Source of the DNA: Caballeronia sp. TF1N1 | Lineage (GTDB): Bacteria > Pseudomonadota > Gammaproteobacteria > Burkholderiales > Burkholderiaceae | DNA: 64,000 nucleotides | Assembly (NCBI RefSeq): GCF_022878925.1 | Contig: NZ_CP084626.1 | Coordinates: 1,302,001 to 1,366,000, forward strand | Reading direction: 5' to 3' | Shown here: in pieces, positions 19,446-28,541 of the stretch | Numbering within the stretch: the stretch's first letter is position 1 | How the letters are laid out: every line of letters starts with the position of its first letter | Notes under the pieces: model-generated | Told to the model about the DNA's origin: nothing | The model's input: only the letters and a program-made list of their open reading frames with translations | Databases searched by the model: none | Position numbers and translations under genes: made by a program

Positions 19446-19919
19446 ATGAACAAGATATCGCCATGCCTATGGTTCGACGGCAACGCGCAGGAGGCCGTCG
19501 ATTTCTATCTGAGCGTGTTCAAGGACGCACGCATGGTTGAAACCATGCTGCATAACGAGGCCAGTCCGGGCACGCCGGGCAGCGTGCTCGCCGTTCTGTT
19601 CCAGTTGGAAGGCGAAGACATCATGGCGCTCAACGGCGGCCCAGAATTCAAGTTCACGCCCGCCCTGTCGTTGTTCGTCAAATGCGACAGTCAGGCCGAG
19701 ATCGACCGCTACTGGGACAAGCTTCTCGAAGGCGGCCAGGCGATGGCCTGCGGCTGGCTCACGGACCGTTTCGGCGTGACGTGGCAGATCGCGCCGAGAA
19801 AGCTGCTCAAGATGCTGCAGGACCCCGACCCGGACAAGGCCAATCGCACGATGACCTCGATGAGAACGATGGTGAAGCTTGACCTCGACGAACTGGAGCG
19901 GGCATATCGCGGAGCGTGA
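19446..19919 (+). CDS. VOC-superfamily protein, PhnB-like
   Basis: A 157-residue PhnB-like protein (once labelled 3-demethylubiquinone methyltransferase by similarity). It opens with KISPCLWFDGNAQEAVDFYLSVFKDAR and ends with GVTWQIAPRKLLKMLQDPDPDKANR, diagnostic of this family. AAGGAGAG precedes the start. It is the second gene of a two-VOC operon and convergent with the FetB-like permease gene. The biochemical role is unknown. Confidence 0.9.
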   Translation: MNKISPCLWFDGNAQEAVDFYLSVFKDARMVETMLHNEASPGTPGSVLAVLFQLEGEDIMALNGGPEFKFTPALSLFVKCDSQAEIDRYWDKLLEGGQAMACGWLTDRFGVTWQIAPRKLLKMLQDPDPDKANRTMTSMRTMVKLDLDELERAYRGA

Positions 19920-19936
19920 CGCGAAAAGGAAGCGCT

Positions 19937-20752
19937 TCAGGCAGAGCGCTTCTTCGCCTTCCTCTCCACGAGCTTCGCGGCCATGAAGCGGTGATCCGGC
20001 GAGAACAGCCGCCGATACGTCAACACGACTGCGCCGACCACGCCGAGCGCCGAAGCCGCGGCGATCAGAAACATGATGACGATCTGATAGCGCACCGCCT
20101 GCAATGGCGATTGTCCCGCCAGCACCTGACCGGTCATCATCCCCGGCAGACTGACGAGGCCCACGACGGTCATCTGGTTGAGCGTCGGAATCATGCCCGC
20201 GCGCACGGCCTGCCGCGCGGGCCCTTGCGCGGCTTCCCAGCGCGTCGCGCCTAATGCGAGCGACATCTCCACGGCCGCGCGTCCGGCGGTCAGTTCCTCC
20301 GTCATGCGTTCGATGCCGAGCGACACGCCTGTGAGCGTATTGCCGAGAATCATGCCGAGAATGGGTATGGCGTATTGCGGCTCGTACCACGGATGAATGC
20401 GGATCACGACGAACAGCCCGAATGCGCCGATCAGCCACGAACTCGCCCAGATCGACACGATGCTGTCGGCGCGTTGTCCGGCGTAGGTGCGCCGTCCGCG
20501 ATTCGAAGCGGACAATCCCGCGATGATGGTCATCAACGCCATGAGCGGCAGCACGACATACCACCGGCTGAAGGCAAACACCCAGCCGAGCACATAGCCT
20601 ATTAGCAGCAATTGAACGACGGTGCGTATGGCCGCGATCGCGAGCTTGCGTTCGAGCCCGAGATTGAGCGCGATCGACAACGCGCCGTTCACCACGATCA
20701 GCGCCGCCGCAAGCGCGATATCGAGGAGACTGAGGTTTTGATAACCGTTCAT
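19937..20752 (-). CDS. fetB: FetB-type ABC transporter permease
   Basis: A 271-residue inner-membrane permease of the YbbM/FetB (UPF0014) family with about seven transmembrane helices. It has the conserved GLERKLAIAAIRTVVQLLLIGYVL and MTVVGLVSLPGMMTGQVLAGQSP. In E. coli FetAB helps iron homeostasis and oxidative-stress tolerance, probably by export. The start at 20752 overlaps the fetA stop by 4 bases (ATGA at 20749-20752), so the pair is translationally coupled; a 49-residue longer frame runs back into fetA sequence. Confidence 0.9.
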   Translation of the reverse strand: MNGYQNLSLLDIALAAALIVVNGALSIALNLGLERKLAIAAIRTVVQLLLIGYVLGWVFAFSRWYVVLPLMALMTIIAGLSASNRGRRTYAGQRADSIVSIWASSWLIGAFGLFVVIRIHPWYEPQYAIPILGMILGNTLTGVSLGIERMTEELTAGRAAVEMSLALGATRWEAAQGPARQAVRAGMIPTLNQMTVVGLVSLPGMMTGQVLAGQSPLQAVRYQIVIMFLIAAASALGVVGAVVLTYRRLFSPDHRFMAAKLVERKAKKRSA

Positions 20753-21456
20753 GGCGCGCTCGCTTCGGTGAGGACGCCCGCGTTCATCGACAAATGACGC
20801 GTGGCCACGCGCGCGGCCTGTTCGGGGTCGTGCGATACCCAGATGCTCCCGCGCTTGTTGCCCGGTTTGCCGTCCGCTTTGTCCGCCGATTCGAACCACG
20901 CGTTGACCAGCGCTTCGATCGAACGCGCCGAAGCCGGATCGAGCGATGCCGTGGGCTCGTCGAGCAGCAGCACGTCGGGCGCGAGTTGCAGTACACGCAC
21001 GAGCGCGGCGATCTGCGCCTCACCGCCGGACAACTCGCTTGCGGCCTTGTCGAGAAAGTCCGCGCCGCGTCCCGCCGCTTCCGCGAGTTGCGTGGCCATC
21101 GCGCGATCGAAACGGGCATCGCGATAAGCCTTGAGTGTGTACGGATAACGCAGGTTGTCCTCGACACTTCCGTCCAGCATCGCGGGCCGTTGAGCGATAT
21201 AGGCCACGCGTCGTCGATAAGCCGGAATGCCCGCGCGCGCGATACGCTCGCCGCGCCACGTCACGTAACCCTCGTCGCAGGCATCGAGCAGCGCGAGGGT
21301 ACGCAAAAAGACGCTCTTGCCCGATCCCGACGGTCCCGTGATCGCGGCGCGCTCGCCTTCGCTCAGCACGAAATCCGTGGGATGCAAAAGGACGGTGCCG
21401 CGCGCGGTATCGCGCCGTGCGACGCCAACGGTTGCGACGAGTGAAGAAGAAGGCAT
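20749..21456 (-). CDS. fetA: FetA-type ABC transporter ATP-binding protein
   Basis: A 235-residue ATPase of the YbbL/FetA type that energises the adjacent permease. Walker A is GPSGSGKS, the Q-loop region YIAQRP, the signature ELSGGEAQ, Walker B VLLLDEPT, and the switch His is in WVSHDPEQ. It is the first gene of the fetAB pair. The 149 bases between it and the divergent asmA-like gene hold both promoters. Confidence 0.92.
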   Translation of the reverse strand: MPSSSLVATVGVARRDTARGTVLLHPTDFVLSEGERAAITGPSGSGKSVFLRTLALLDACDEGYVTWRGERIARAGIPAYRRRVAYIAQRPAMLDGSVEDNLRYPYTLKAYRDARFDRAMATQLAEAAGRGADFLDKAASELSGGEAQIAALVRVLQLAPDVLLLDEPTASLDPASARSIEALVNAWFESADKADGKPGNKRGSIWVSHDPEQAARVATRHLSMNAGVLTEASAP

Positions 21457-21605
21457 CGGGCCTCGTGGGGCGTTATCGAGCCGTCATCTTACGGAAAAGG
21501 CCGGACGTTGCCCATGACATGCGGCGCGCATGACACACGTCGACCGTCACGCGGGCACACTCTGTGCTGCGCCACACACAATCAGAAAAAATGGATGGAG
21601 AGGTC

Positions 21606-23978
21606 ATGGCGCAGGCCCGCACGAGCAGAAAAATCGGAAAGATCGTCGCATGGTTTTTTGCCGTTCTGGCGGTACTGATAGCGGTGATCGTGGTTATTTT
21701 CCTGACGTTCGACTGGAATCGCCTGAGGCCGTGGGTCGATGACAAAGTCTCGCAAGCCATTGGGCGGCAGTTCCATATTACCGGCGACCTGAAGGTGGGC
21801 TGGCGCCGTCCGCCTAACGAAACGGGCTGGAAACGCTGGGTGCCGTGGCCGCGCTTCTCGGCTGAAAAGATCACCGTCGCCAACCCAGACTGGGCGCGCA
21901 ACCAGTATTTCGCCACGCTCGACGAAATCGACTTTCAGGTGGCCGTCCTGCCGCTGCTCGCGCACGACATCGTCATTCCCGCAATCAATCTGGTGAATCC
22001 TTCCATCGATGTCGAGCGGCTCAAGGACAACCGCAACAACTGGACGTTCAAGTTCAAGCAGTCCACCGAACCTTCGACGTGGAATCTCAAGCTCGGCGAT
22101 ATCTCGCTTGCAAAAGGCACGGTCGGCGTGCACGACGAAGTGACCAAGGCCGAGATGCAGGTCGATATCGATACGCTCGGCCAGGCCGTGCCTATCGGCG
22201 AAGTGATGAAGCAGCAACAGGAGGCGTCGAGCAAATCGTCGGCGGAGATGGTCGGCAAGAGCGGCGCGGCCAAGCTGGAAAAGCAGACGGATGCAGCGGC
22301 GGCTTCGGAGGCGTCCGCTGCTTCGGCAGCATCCGCGGCTGCGGCGGCGAATGCATCGGCGCCGAATCCGGCGAGTACGTCGGCCAATCAGAGCATCACG
22401 ACGAAAGAAGGCGTGAAGCCGCCGATTCCGCCGTATGCCTTCGGCTGGACGGTCAAGGGCACCTACAACGGCGGCAAGGTTTCCGGCGACGGCAAACTCG
22501 GCGGCGTGCTCGCGGTGCAGGACGCGGCGCGCCCGTTCCCCGTTCAGGCCGATGTGCGCCTGGGGGACACGCATATCGCGTTCGTCGGCACCGTGACCGA
22601 TCCCGCTCATCTCGCGGCGCTCGATCTGCGGCTGTGGATTCAGGCGGTCAGCATGGCGCATCTGTATCCGTTCACGGGCGTGACGCTGCCGGAAACGCCG
22701 CCTTTTGCCACGGAAGGGCGCCTCACCGGTCAATTCAAGGAAGACGGCAACGTGTTCCACTACGAGAACTTCACGGGCCGCGTGGGTGGCAGCGACATCA
22801 ACGGCTCGCTCGTCTATGCGGGCAGGAAGCCGCGACCGCTGCTTCAGGGCGAACTCGTGTCGCATCTGCTGCGTTTCGCGGACCTCGCGCCGATCATCGG
22901 TGCGGATTCGAACGCGAGCAAAGCCAAGCGCGGCGAGACGGAAAAGCAGCCGTCGGCGAAGGCGTTGCCGACCGAGGAGTTCAAGACCGATCGCTGGAAG
23001 GCCATCGATGCCGACGTGAAGTTCACCGGTCAGCGCATCATCAAGGACCCCGACCTGCCGATCACGGATCTCTATACGCACGTCGTGATGAAGGATGGCG
23101 TGCTGTCATTCGAACCGCTCAAGTTCGGCGTGGCGGGCGGCGCGTTCTCGTCGAACATTCATCTCGATGGCAGTGCGGCGCCCCTTAAGGGACGCGTGTC
23201 GGCGGAGGCGCGGCATCTGAAGCTCAAGCAGCTGTTCCCGACCGTGAAGACCATGCAATCCGCGCTCGGTGAAGTGAACGGCGACGCGGCGTTGTCCGCC
23301 ACCGGCAATTCGCCCGCCGCGCTTGCTGCAACGTCCAACGGCGAGATCAAGGCGCTCGTGACGCAGGGCACCGTGAGCCGGCTGTACATGGAAGCGGCGG
23401 GCCTGAACGTGGCGAACGTCGTCTACGAGAAGCTCTTCGGCAAGCGCGATGTGAACATCAACTGCGCCGCGACCGATTTCGTCGTCACGGATGGCGTGCT
23501 CGACTCGCGCGTCTTCGCACTCGATACCGACGACGCGGTCATCAACGTCGATGGCAACATCAATCTGAAGAGCGAACAGATGGATCTGGGGATTCATCCG
23601 CATACGAAGGGCTTCCGCATCTTTTCGTTGCGTTCGCCGCTGTATGTGAAGGGCACGTTCAAGGACCCGAAGGTTGGCGTGAATGTCGGCGCGTTGGCGG
23701 TGCGCGGCGGTGCGATGGTCGGTCTTGGACTCATCAACCCATTTGCCGCGTTGATCCCGCTGATCCAGCCGAGCAACAACAAGCCGTTGCCGTGCGCGCA
23801 GATGCTGGCCGACATGCGCAATGCGCCAACAGCGCCGCCTGCCGGACAGAAGCAGACGACCAAGGCGGTGCCGGCTTATATGTCGTCGGGTGCGGCCGCG
23901 GGCTCGGCTTCCAAGCCGCCGGCGAAGAAGGCCGCGCCGGTCGCGCCGGCCAGTGCGGCGCAGTATCGCGGAAGCTAA
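21606..23978 (+). CDS. AsmA-family envelope protein
   Basis: A 790-residue protein with one N-terminal transmembrane helix (about residues 12-37) and a large periplasmic part. An N-terminal AsmA domain begins FDWNRLRPWVDDKVSQAIGRQFHITG; the C-terminal AsmA_2 region contains TSNGEIKALVTQGTVSRLYMEAAGLNVANVV. An Ala/Ser-rich low-complexity stretch lies near 220-255, and the C-terminus is Ala/Pro/Lys-rich. AsmA-like proteins form bridge-like grooves linked to phospholipid transport and outer-membrane assembly. ATG 21606 is preferred because GGAGAGG lies just upstream; an ATG at 21591 has none. Confidence 0.88.
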   Translation: MAQARTSRKIGKIVAWFFAVLAVLIAVIVVIFLTFDWNRLRPWVDDKVSQAIGRQFHITGDLKVGWRRPPNETGWKRWVPWPRFSAEKITVANPDWARNQYFATLDEIDFQVAVLPLLAHDIVIPAINLVNPSIDVERLKDNRNNWTFKFKQSTEPSTWNLKLGDISLAKGTVGVHDEVTKAEMQVDIDTLGQAVPIGEVMKQQQEASSKSSAEMVGKSGAAKLEKQTDAAAASEASAASAASAAAAANASAPNPASTSANQSITTKEGVKPPIPPYAFGWTVKGTYNGGKVSGDGKLGGVLAVQDAARPFPVQADVRLGDTHIAFVGTVTDPAHLAALDLRLWIQAVSMAHLYPFTGVTLPETPPFATEGRLTGQFKEDGNVFHYENFTGRVGGSDINGSLVYAGRKPRPLLQGELVSHLLRFADLAPIIGADSNASKAKRGETEKQPSAKALPTEEFKTDRWKAIDADVKFTGQRIIKDPDLPITDLYTHVVMKDGVLSFEPLKFGVAGGAFSSNIHLDGSAAPLKGRVSAEARHLKLKQLFPTVKTMQSALGEVNGDAALSATGNSPAALAATSNGEIKALVTQGTVSRLYMEAAGLNVANVVYEKLFGKRDVNINCAATDFVVTDGVLDSRVFALDTDDAVINVDGNINLKSEQMDLGIHPHTKGFRIFSLRSPLYVKGTFKDPKVGVNVGALAVRGGAMVGLGLINPFAALIPLIQPSNNKPLPCAQMLADMRNAPTAPPAGQKQTTKAVPAYMSSGAAAGSASKPPAKKAAPVAPASAAQYRGS

Positions 23979-23989
23979 GAGCAACGTAC

Positions 23990-24029
23990 TGCACAGGCTT
24001 GTCCACAGAATCTGTGGACAAGTCGGGCA
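23990..24029. repeat. Hairpin element A (of three related 40-base elements)
   Basis: Twelve-base perfect arms, CTTGTCCACAGA at 23998-24009 and TCTGTGGACAAG at 24011-24022, around one base. Each arm contains TTGTCCACA, one mismatch from a DnaA box. It aligns without gaps to elements B (24131) and C (24251). There is no T-run, so it is not a standard terminator although it follows the asmA-like stop. Confidence 0.8.
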
Positions 24030-24130
24030 AGGATCGAGCTATTCGTTTGACACGTAGCGCATGACCTGATCCGCGCCGCACGGCGTTTTGCGAACAGAAT
24101 CAAGAAATTAGCTGAGTCGCCAAGCGCTTT

Positions 24131-24170
24131 TCCACAGGCATTTCCCCGTTTGCGGGGGATAAGTTATGCA
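24131..24170. repeat. Hairpin element B
   Basis: It begins TCCACAGGCA like element A. CCCCG at 24144-24148 and CGGGG at 24153-24157 form the stem around TTTG, followed by GATAAG. The DnaA-box-like TTTTCCACA lies at 24128-24136. The stem bases differ from elements A and C but pairing is kept. Confidence 0.75.
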
Positions 24171-24190
24171 GAGGGGCAGGTTGGCGCGAC

Positions 24191-24223
24191 TTGAAGCGCA
24201 CGGTGTTTTTCGTTGCGCTTCAA
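24191..24223. repeat. Ten-base inverted repeat between hairpin elements B and C
   Basis: TTGAAGCGCA at 24191-24200 and TGCGCTTCAA at 24214-24223 are perfectly complementary, with a 13-base loop containing five T. The surrounding 328-base gap (23979-24306) holds no gene. Confidence 0.75.
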
Positions 24224-24250
24224 ATGCTTAGACGAGTTCACAGCGGGTTT

Positions 24251-24290
24251 TCAACAGGGTGGTCCCCAATTGCTGGGGACAACTTCGGCT
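24251..24290. repeat. Hairpin element C
   Basis: It begins TCAACAGGGT and starts exactly 120 bases after element B. Stem GTCCCCA (24262-24268) and TGGGGAC (24274-24280) encloses ATTGC and is followed by AAC. Identity to element B is 27 of 40 bases by eye. Confidence 0.75.
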
Positions 24291-24306
24291 CTTCGAGACG
24301 CCCTTC

Positions 24307-24549
24307 CTAGACCGAGATTCCCGGACCGCCATTGCTTCCGAGCAACTGCTCGACGGAATTCGCATCCTTATAGTCTTGCTCGGGCAGACCATCGAAGACA
24401 GCGACCACATCGTTGCTGACACCGGCTTCGCGCGCGGCATTCACTAGTGCGTCCTTGTTGGCTGGGAACGTGGCATAACGCAGGACTTCGGCGATTTCAT
24501 CGTCGATGGGTTCGTCGTTCAGGCTCTGAGTCCCGGGTGTATTCGACAT
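24307..24549 (-). CDS. DUF2795-type small protein
   Basis: An 80-residue acidic protein. The middle, EIAEVLRYATFPANKDALVNAAREAGVSNDVVAVFDGLPEQDY, matches the DUF2795 pattern (FPA-K-LV--A---G-----A---LP---Y) found in small soluble proteins of unknown function. It is a single-gene unit on the minus strand just after the three-hairpin region. No biochemical role is established for the family as far as I know. Confidence 0.78.
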   Translation of the reverse strand: MSNTPGTQSLNDEPIDDEIAEVLRYATFPANKDALVNAAREAGVSNDVVAVFDGLPEQDYKDANSVEQLLGSNGGPGISV

Positions 24550-24579
24550 GGAATTCCTGTAGATGAAGAAGTGAGCGCT

Positions 24580-24843
24580 TCAGGTCTGTACCTGAATGGT
24601 CTGGCTTGCCATACCGTGACTCGGCGTACGCGATTTCGGCAGCGGCACATGACGCCAGTGCGCGTGGTCGAGACTATCTGCCGCGATTTCGGGCGCGGGC
24701 GGCGCGACCGGCCCGGCGTTCACACGCAAGGCAGCGCGCGTTGCGGCCACTACGGCCGAATCGTCTGTCGAACTCGTGTGCAGAGGCGCGGCGTAACACG
24801 ACGCCGAAACCAATGCCATCGTCAACAACGTTGAGGTCTTCAT
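24580..24843 (-). CDS. Small secreted protein of unknown function
   Basis: An 87-residue protein with a short Sec signal peptide (MKTSTLLTMALVSASCYAAP, likely cut after CYA). The mature part is short, Ala/Pro/His-containing and without recognisable motif. I start at the ATG at 24843 because GAGGAGGGG lies upstream on the minus strand and the signal peptide follows directly. It lies 30 bases upstream of the DUF2795 gene on the same strand and may share its transcript. Confidence 0.6.
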   Translation of the reverse strand: MKTSTLLTMALVSASCYAAPLHTSSTDDSAVVAATRAALRVNAGPVAPPAPEIAADSLDHAHWRHVPLPKSRTPSHGMASQTIQVQT

Positions 24844-25070
24844 CGGGCAACCCCTCCTCACGTAGGCAGCGAGAAGCATCAAGCAAAGCCTATGCCGAAA
24901 CGTCCCTCGCGCACCGTTCATGCGTGGATGCCAATGAAGCAGACCTCACACGGGCGCAACGAGCGGTGCTCGCGCGCAAACACTTCGCGTGATTTCTAAC
25001 TTATGAATAATCCGCTTCCACCCAGCGTTGCGGATCGGCATGCGCCGCGAAATTGCACAGCCGCGCACTT

Positions 25071-26807
25071 TCAGCGCTGCGTCGGATTCAGACGGAAGTA
25101 TGCGTCGAGAAGAGAGGTTTTGTACACGACACCGAGCAGCAGCGGCTCGCTCTTTTTTTCGATGACAGGAAGCCGCTCGCCCTGAAATGCGAGGAAGTGC
25201 TGCAGTGCTTCGCCGAGCGACATGTCGGGTGTGAGCACGTCGAATTGCGGCTGGAGGTAATCGGCGGCGGTACGCGCGGATGTGTCTTGCTTGTCGAGAA
25301 GATCGGACGTGATGTCCTTGAGTGCGACCACACCGCGAAAGCGCCCCGCGTCATCCACGACATACAGATACTTCACGGGATATTCGAGGAACACGCGCGT
25401 CATGTCGTTCACGTTTGCATCGAGCGGGACGACGGTATCGGGCGGCTTGACGAGTTCGCGCATCTGCGTGGCCGCGAGGCGCAGACGCTCCTTCTCTTCG
25501 CGCGTGCGACGCAGGGTGACTTCGTACATCGACGTCTGTTCGGAGGTTCGGGCAATGAAATACGCCACCACGCACGAAAGCATGAGCGGCAACACCACCG
25601 AGTAGGACAGCGTCATCTCGAAGATCATGAGGATCGCCATGAGCGGCGCGTGCGTGGCCGCGGCGAGAAACGCGCCCATGCCGACCATGGCGTAGGCGAA
25701 TGGCTGTGAAGTCGAATGCGGCCAGATGGCGTGAACGCCGAGACCGAAGAGACAGCCGAGCACGGCGCCGACGAAAAGCGTGGGCGTGAAGATACCGCCT
25801 ACCGCGCCCGAGCCGGCCGTCGCGGCGGTGGCGAGGAGCTTGAAGACGAGCACCAGCAAGAGCGCGGACCACGTCCACGGCTGATGCAGAAGCGAGTTCA
25901 CCACTTCATAACCGTTGCCCCAGACTTCGGGCCACCAGATCGAAATGACGCCGACGATCAGTCCGCCGAGCGCGAGACGAATCGGCAAGGGCAGCGGCAA
26001 CTTCGCAAAGCGCTTGCGCGACTCTGCGAGCAGCCGCAGGAAGTGTGGCGCGAGCGCGCCGCACAGCAAACCGAGCACGACGAAGAGCAGCACTTCGAGG
26101 CCCGCGATGGGCGGAAACACCGGCATCTGGTAAGGCGGCCGATACCCGGCGAACTCGCGCATCGTGATGTTGGCGACGACCGACGACACGACGATCGGCC
26201 CGAAGCTCTCCATGACCATGGAGCCCAGCACGATTTCGGTGACGAAAAACGCGCCCGCGATCGGCGCGTTGTATGCGGAGGTGATCCCGGCCGCCGCGCC
26301 GCACGCCACGAGCAGTCGCAGGCGCGGCGGATCGAAGTGGACCCAGCGTCCGATAAGCGATGAAGCGAGCGCTGCGAGCTGCACCATCGACCCTTCGCGG
26401 CCGATGGAGCCGCCGCTCGTGATCGTGAAAAGCGACGACAGGCTGCGCCAGATGCTTTGCCACACGGGCACGACGCCATCGCCGATGGTCACCGCTTCCA
26501 TGTAATCCGTGTTCGCGTGCTTGTCTTGACGAACCCGTGCGACGATCAGACAGAAGCCCGCGATGAGCCCGCCCGCCGCCGGCAACACGATACGCAGCGG
26601 CCACGGCAGGCTTTCGGCCATCTTGACGAAGTTGCCGGGTTCGCCGCCGAACGCCCGTTGCAGCGAATCGATGCCTTCACGGAACGCCGATGTCGCGAAC
26701 GCGCCCGCAACGCCGACGACGACTGCCCAGATGAGCATGGTGTGCGCATCCGACAAACGGAAGAGTTGTTGAGCGCGCGTGCGCAGCCGAAGCAGGAACG
26801 AAAGCAC
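25071..26807 (-). CDS. clcB: ClC-family chloride channel/transporter with CBS domains
   Basis: A 578-residue ClC protein. Ten or more transmembrane segments occupy about 20-430, with the selectivity-filter motifs GGSIGREGS near 133-141 and GGIFTP near 335. The C-terminal 130 residues form two CBS domains (for example YPVKYLYVVDDAGRFRGVVALKDI and ERLPVIEKKSEPLLLGVVYKTSLL). It resembles the ClcB/EriC group. It either exchanges Cl- for H+ or acts as a channel; sequence does not decide, since the usual proton-glutamate position was not mapped. Monocistronic, with a terminator-like hairpin upstream belonging to dkgB. Confidence 0.92.
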   Translation of the reverse strand: MLSFLLRLRTRAQQLFRLSDAHTMLIWAVVVGVAGAFATSAFREGIDSLQRAFGGEPGNFVKMAESLPWPLRIVLPAAGGLIAGFCLIVARVRQDKHANTDYMEAVTIGDGVVPVWQSIWRSLSSLFTITSGGSIGREGSMVQLAALASSLIGRWVHFDPPRLRLLVACGAAAGITSAYNAPIAGAFFVTEIVLGSMVMESFGPIVVSSVVANITMREFAGYRPPYQMPVFPPIAGLEVLLFVVLGLLCGALAPHFLRLLAESRKRFAKLPLPLPIRLALGGLIVGVISIWWPEVWGNGYEVVNSLLHQPWTWSALLLVLVFKLLATAATAGSGAVGGIFTPTLFVGAVLGCLFGLGVHAIWPHSTSQPFAYAMVGMGAFLAAATHAPLMAILMIFEMTLSYSVVLPLMLSCVVAYFIARTSEQTSMYEVTLRRTREEKERLRLAATQMRELVKPPDTVVPLDANVNDMTRVFLEYPVKYLYVVDDAGRFRGVVALKDITSDLLDKQDTSARTAADYLQPQFDVLTPDMSLGEALQHFLAFQGERLPVIEKKSEPLLLGVVYKTSLLDAYFRLNPTQR

Positions 26808-26894
26808 GGATTATTGTGGAAAGCTTAGAAGCAAATGGAATAAGGCCGACGCAAGGATAGCATTGCGCATCATCCGTCCACTTTCGAGCGCGCG

Positions 26895-26930
26895 AAAAAA
26901 AGCCCGGCTATCGAAGACAGCCAGGCTTTT
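26895..26930 (-). terminator. Terminator after the aldo/keto reductase gene
   Basis: AAAAGCC (26898-26904) pairs with GGCTTTT (26924-26930), and inner GGCT (26906-26909) with AGCC (26919-26922), leaving one mismatch and a 9-base loop. On the minus strand it ends in a run of seven T. It follows the dkgB-like stop by 34 bases. Confidence 0.85.
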
Positions 26931-26963
26931 CAAGTGATGCATCCAGCGCTTCGGTCTACGCGC

Positions 26964-27767
26964 TCACCACTTCGGCGCGAACGAAGGATTCGCGTTGCGC
27001 TTGCCTTCGTCGAGCTTGTCGATCTTCGCGATGTCGTCGGCGTCGAGCTCGAGCTTTTGCGCATCCCAGTTGATCTGTTGATGCTCCGGATTCGTCGATG
27101 CCGACAGCACCACGATATCGCGCGCCAGAAGCCATGCGAAGGTCACTTGCGCGGGCGTCGCGCCGTGCTTTTTCGCGATGGCCTTGATGGTCATGTCGTT
27201 ATGCGCGCGGCCTTCGCCGAGCGGCATATACGCGGTCACTTTCACGCCGAGCCGTTGAGTGGCTTCGACCAACGCTCGGTTCGCGAGGAACGGGCTCACT
27301 TCGATCTGGTTCGTCACGATCTCCTTGCCGCCCGGCGCCTCGAGCGCTTGTTCGAGCAGCGGCGCGGTGAAGTTCGACACGCCGTAATGACGGATGAGGC
27401 CGAGCTTCTGCGCTTCCTGAAACGCGCCAAGCGTTTCGGCGATAGGCACCGCGCCCTCGGGCGACGGCCAATGCACGAGCGCGAGATCGATCGTGCCGAT
27501 ATCGAGCTTTTCGTGACTGTCCTTGAGACTCGCGATCAGCTTGTCGCGCTGCAGCCGGTCCCACCAGACTTTCGTCGTCACCCAGACGTCTTCGCGCGGA
27601 ATGCCTGACTCGCGCACGCCCGCGCCGACGGCGGCTTCGTTGTTGTAGAACTGCGCGGTGTCGATATGACGAAAGCCGATCTGCAATGCGCTTCTGACGG
27701 CTTCGGTGGTCTTCGCAGCATCGACACGGAATGTGCCGAGGCCGAAGGAGGGAATCGTTTCGATCAT
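26964..27767 (-). CDS. dkgB: Aldo/keto reductase, 2,5-diketo-D-gluconate reductase B type
   Basis: A 267-residue (beta/alpha)8 NADPH-dependent reductase. The catalytic tetrad is visible: Asp in FRHIDTAQFYNNE with the Tyr of the same segment, Lys in VWVTTKVWW, and His in ALVHWPSP. The C-terminal cofactor region is VVLSASTNPEHQQINW. Closest in pattern to DkgB, which reduces 2,5-diketogluconate and other carbonyls such as methylglyoxal. Given the kgu operon about 5 kb away, a link to ketogluconate use is possible but not shown. Confidence 0.85.
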   Translation of the reverse strand: MIETIPSFGLGTFRVDAAKTTEAVRSALQIGFRHIDTAQFYNNEAAVGAGVRESGIPREDVWVTTKVWWDRLQRDKLIASLKDSHEKLDIGTIDLALVHWPSPEGAVPIAETLGAFQEAQKLGLIRHYGVSNFTAPLLEQALEAPGGKEIVTNQIEVSPFLANRALVEATQRLGVKVTAYMPLGEGRAHNDMTIKAIAKKHGATPAQVTFAWLLARDIVVLSASTNPEHQQINWDAQKLELDADDIAKIDKLDEGKRNANPSFAPKW

Positions 27768-27815
27768 GCTGGCTCCTTGTTTCGTTGAGGCGATCAGTGA
27801 ACTCAGTGACGCGTC

Positions 27816-28541
27816 TTACTTCGCGTCCTGATCGAGTTCGGGATAGTGCCTGAAAATGCCGGATTCGTTGAACGGGATGCGCCGTTCCGAATCGACATAA
27901 GCGGCGATATTGGGCCGTTGCAGCACGGCGTCATGCAGCGCCGCGACACGCGGATAGTGCTTGCCGAAGGTCTTCATCGCGCGCGGGAAGGCGTAGTGCA
28001 GGCCATCGACGAGCTGAAAGACGGAGAGATCGACGTAGGTCGTCGTGTCGCCGACCATTTGCGTGTCGCCGTGCGGATTCCGCTTCAGCACGCGCTCGAA
28101 ATAACCCATGAATTTGGGCATGCGCTGGTCGAGGAAATTTTTCGAGCGCGTTTTCGCGGCTTCTTTCTGGTCTTCGTAATAGAGATCGGTCGCGAGCGGA
28201 TGATGCGTGTCATGCACTTCCGCGACGATATCCGCGATGGTCAACTGCAAGCCATGCGCAACGTAGCGCAAGCCTTCGTCCTTCGGCGCGAGCTTCAGCT
28301 TCGGGCCGAGATACAGCAGGATATTCGCGACATGCGGCACGATCAGATCGCCGTCCTTCAGAAACGGCGGCGCGAACGGTATGTGCGGCTCGGTCTTGCT
28401 GCCGAGGAGCTTCATCATCGCGTCCATGCCTTTCTTCGAACGCGCGACATCGATGTATTCGGCGCCCGCGTCTTCGAGCGCGAGGCGCACATATTCGCCC
28501 CGGCCTTGCAATCCGTCCCAGTAATAGAGTTCGTAAGCCAT
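27816..28541 (-). CDS. Glutathione S-transferase family protein
   Basis: A 241-residue protein with an N-terminal thioredoxin-fold GST domain (YELYYWDGLQGRGEYVRLALEDAGAEY) and an all-helical C-terminal domain containing YVDLSVFQLVDGL. The conserved Tyr/Arg pattern near the N-terminus resembles eukaryotic sigma/alpha-like GSTs used by Burkholderia. The start at 28541 begins the thioredoxin fold at once; a 22-residue longer frame has no support. It lies 48 bases upstream of dkgB on the same strand and may be co-transcribed, suggesting a shared detoxification role. Confidence 0.87.
   Translation of the reverse strand: MAYELYYWDGLQGRGEYVRLALEDAGAEYIDVARSKKGMDAMMKLLGSKTEPHIPFAPPFLKDGDLIVPHVANILLYLGPKLKLAPKDEGLRYVAHGLQLTIADIVAEVHDTHHPLATDLYYEDQKEAAKTRSKNFLDQRMPKFMGYFERVLKRNPHGDTQMVGDTTTYVDLSVFQLVDGLHYAFPRAMKTFGKHYPRVAALHDAVLQRPNIAAYVDSERRIPFNESGIFRHYPELDQDAK

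Noticed and set aside
23979..24306. Chromosome replication origin
   Set aside because: DnaA-box-like strings and hairpins exist, but no dnaA, dnaN, parA/B or AT-rich unwinding region is nearby.
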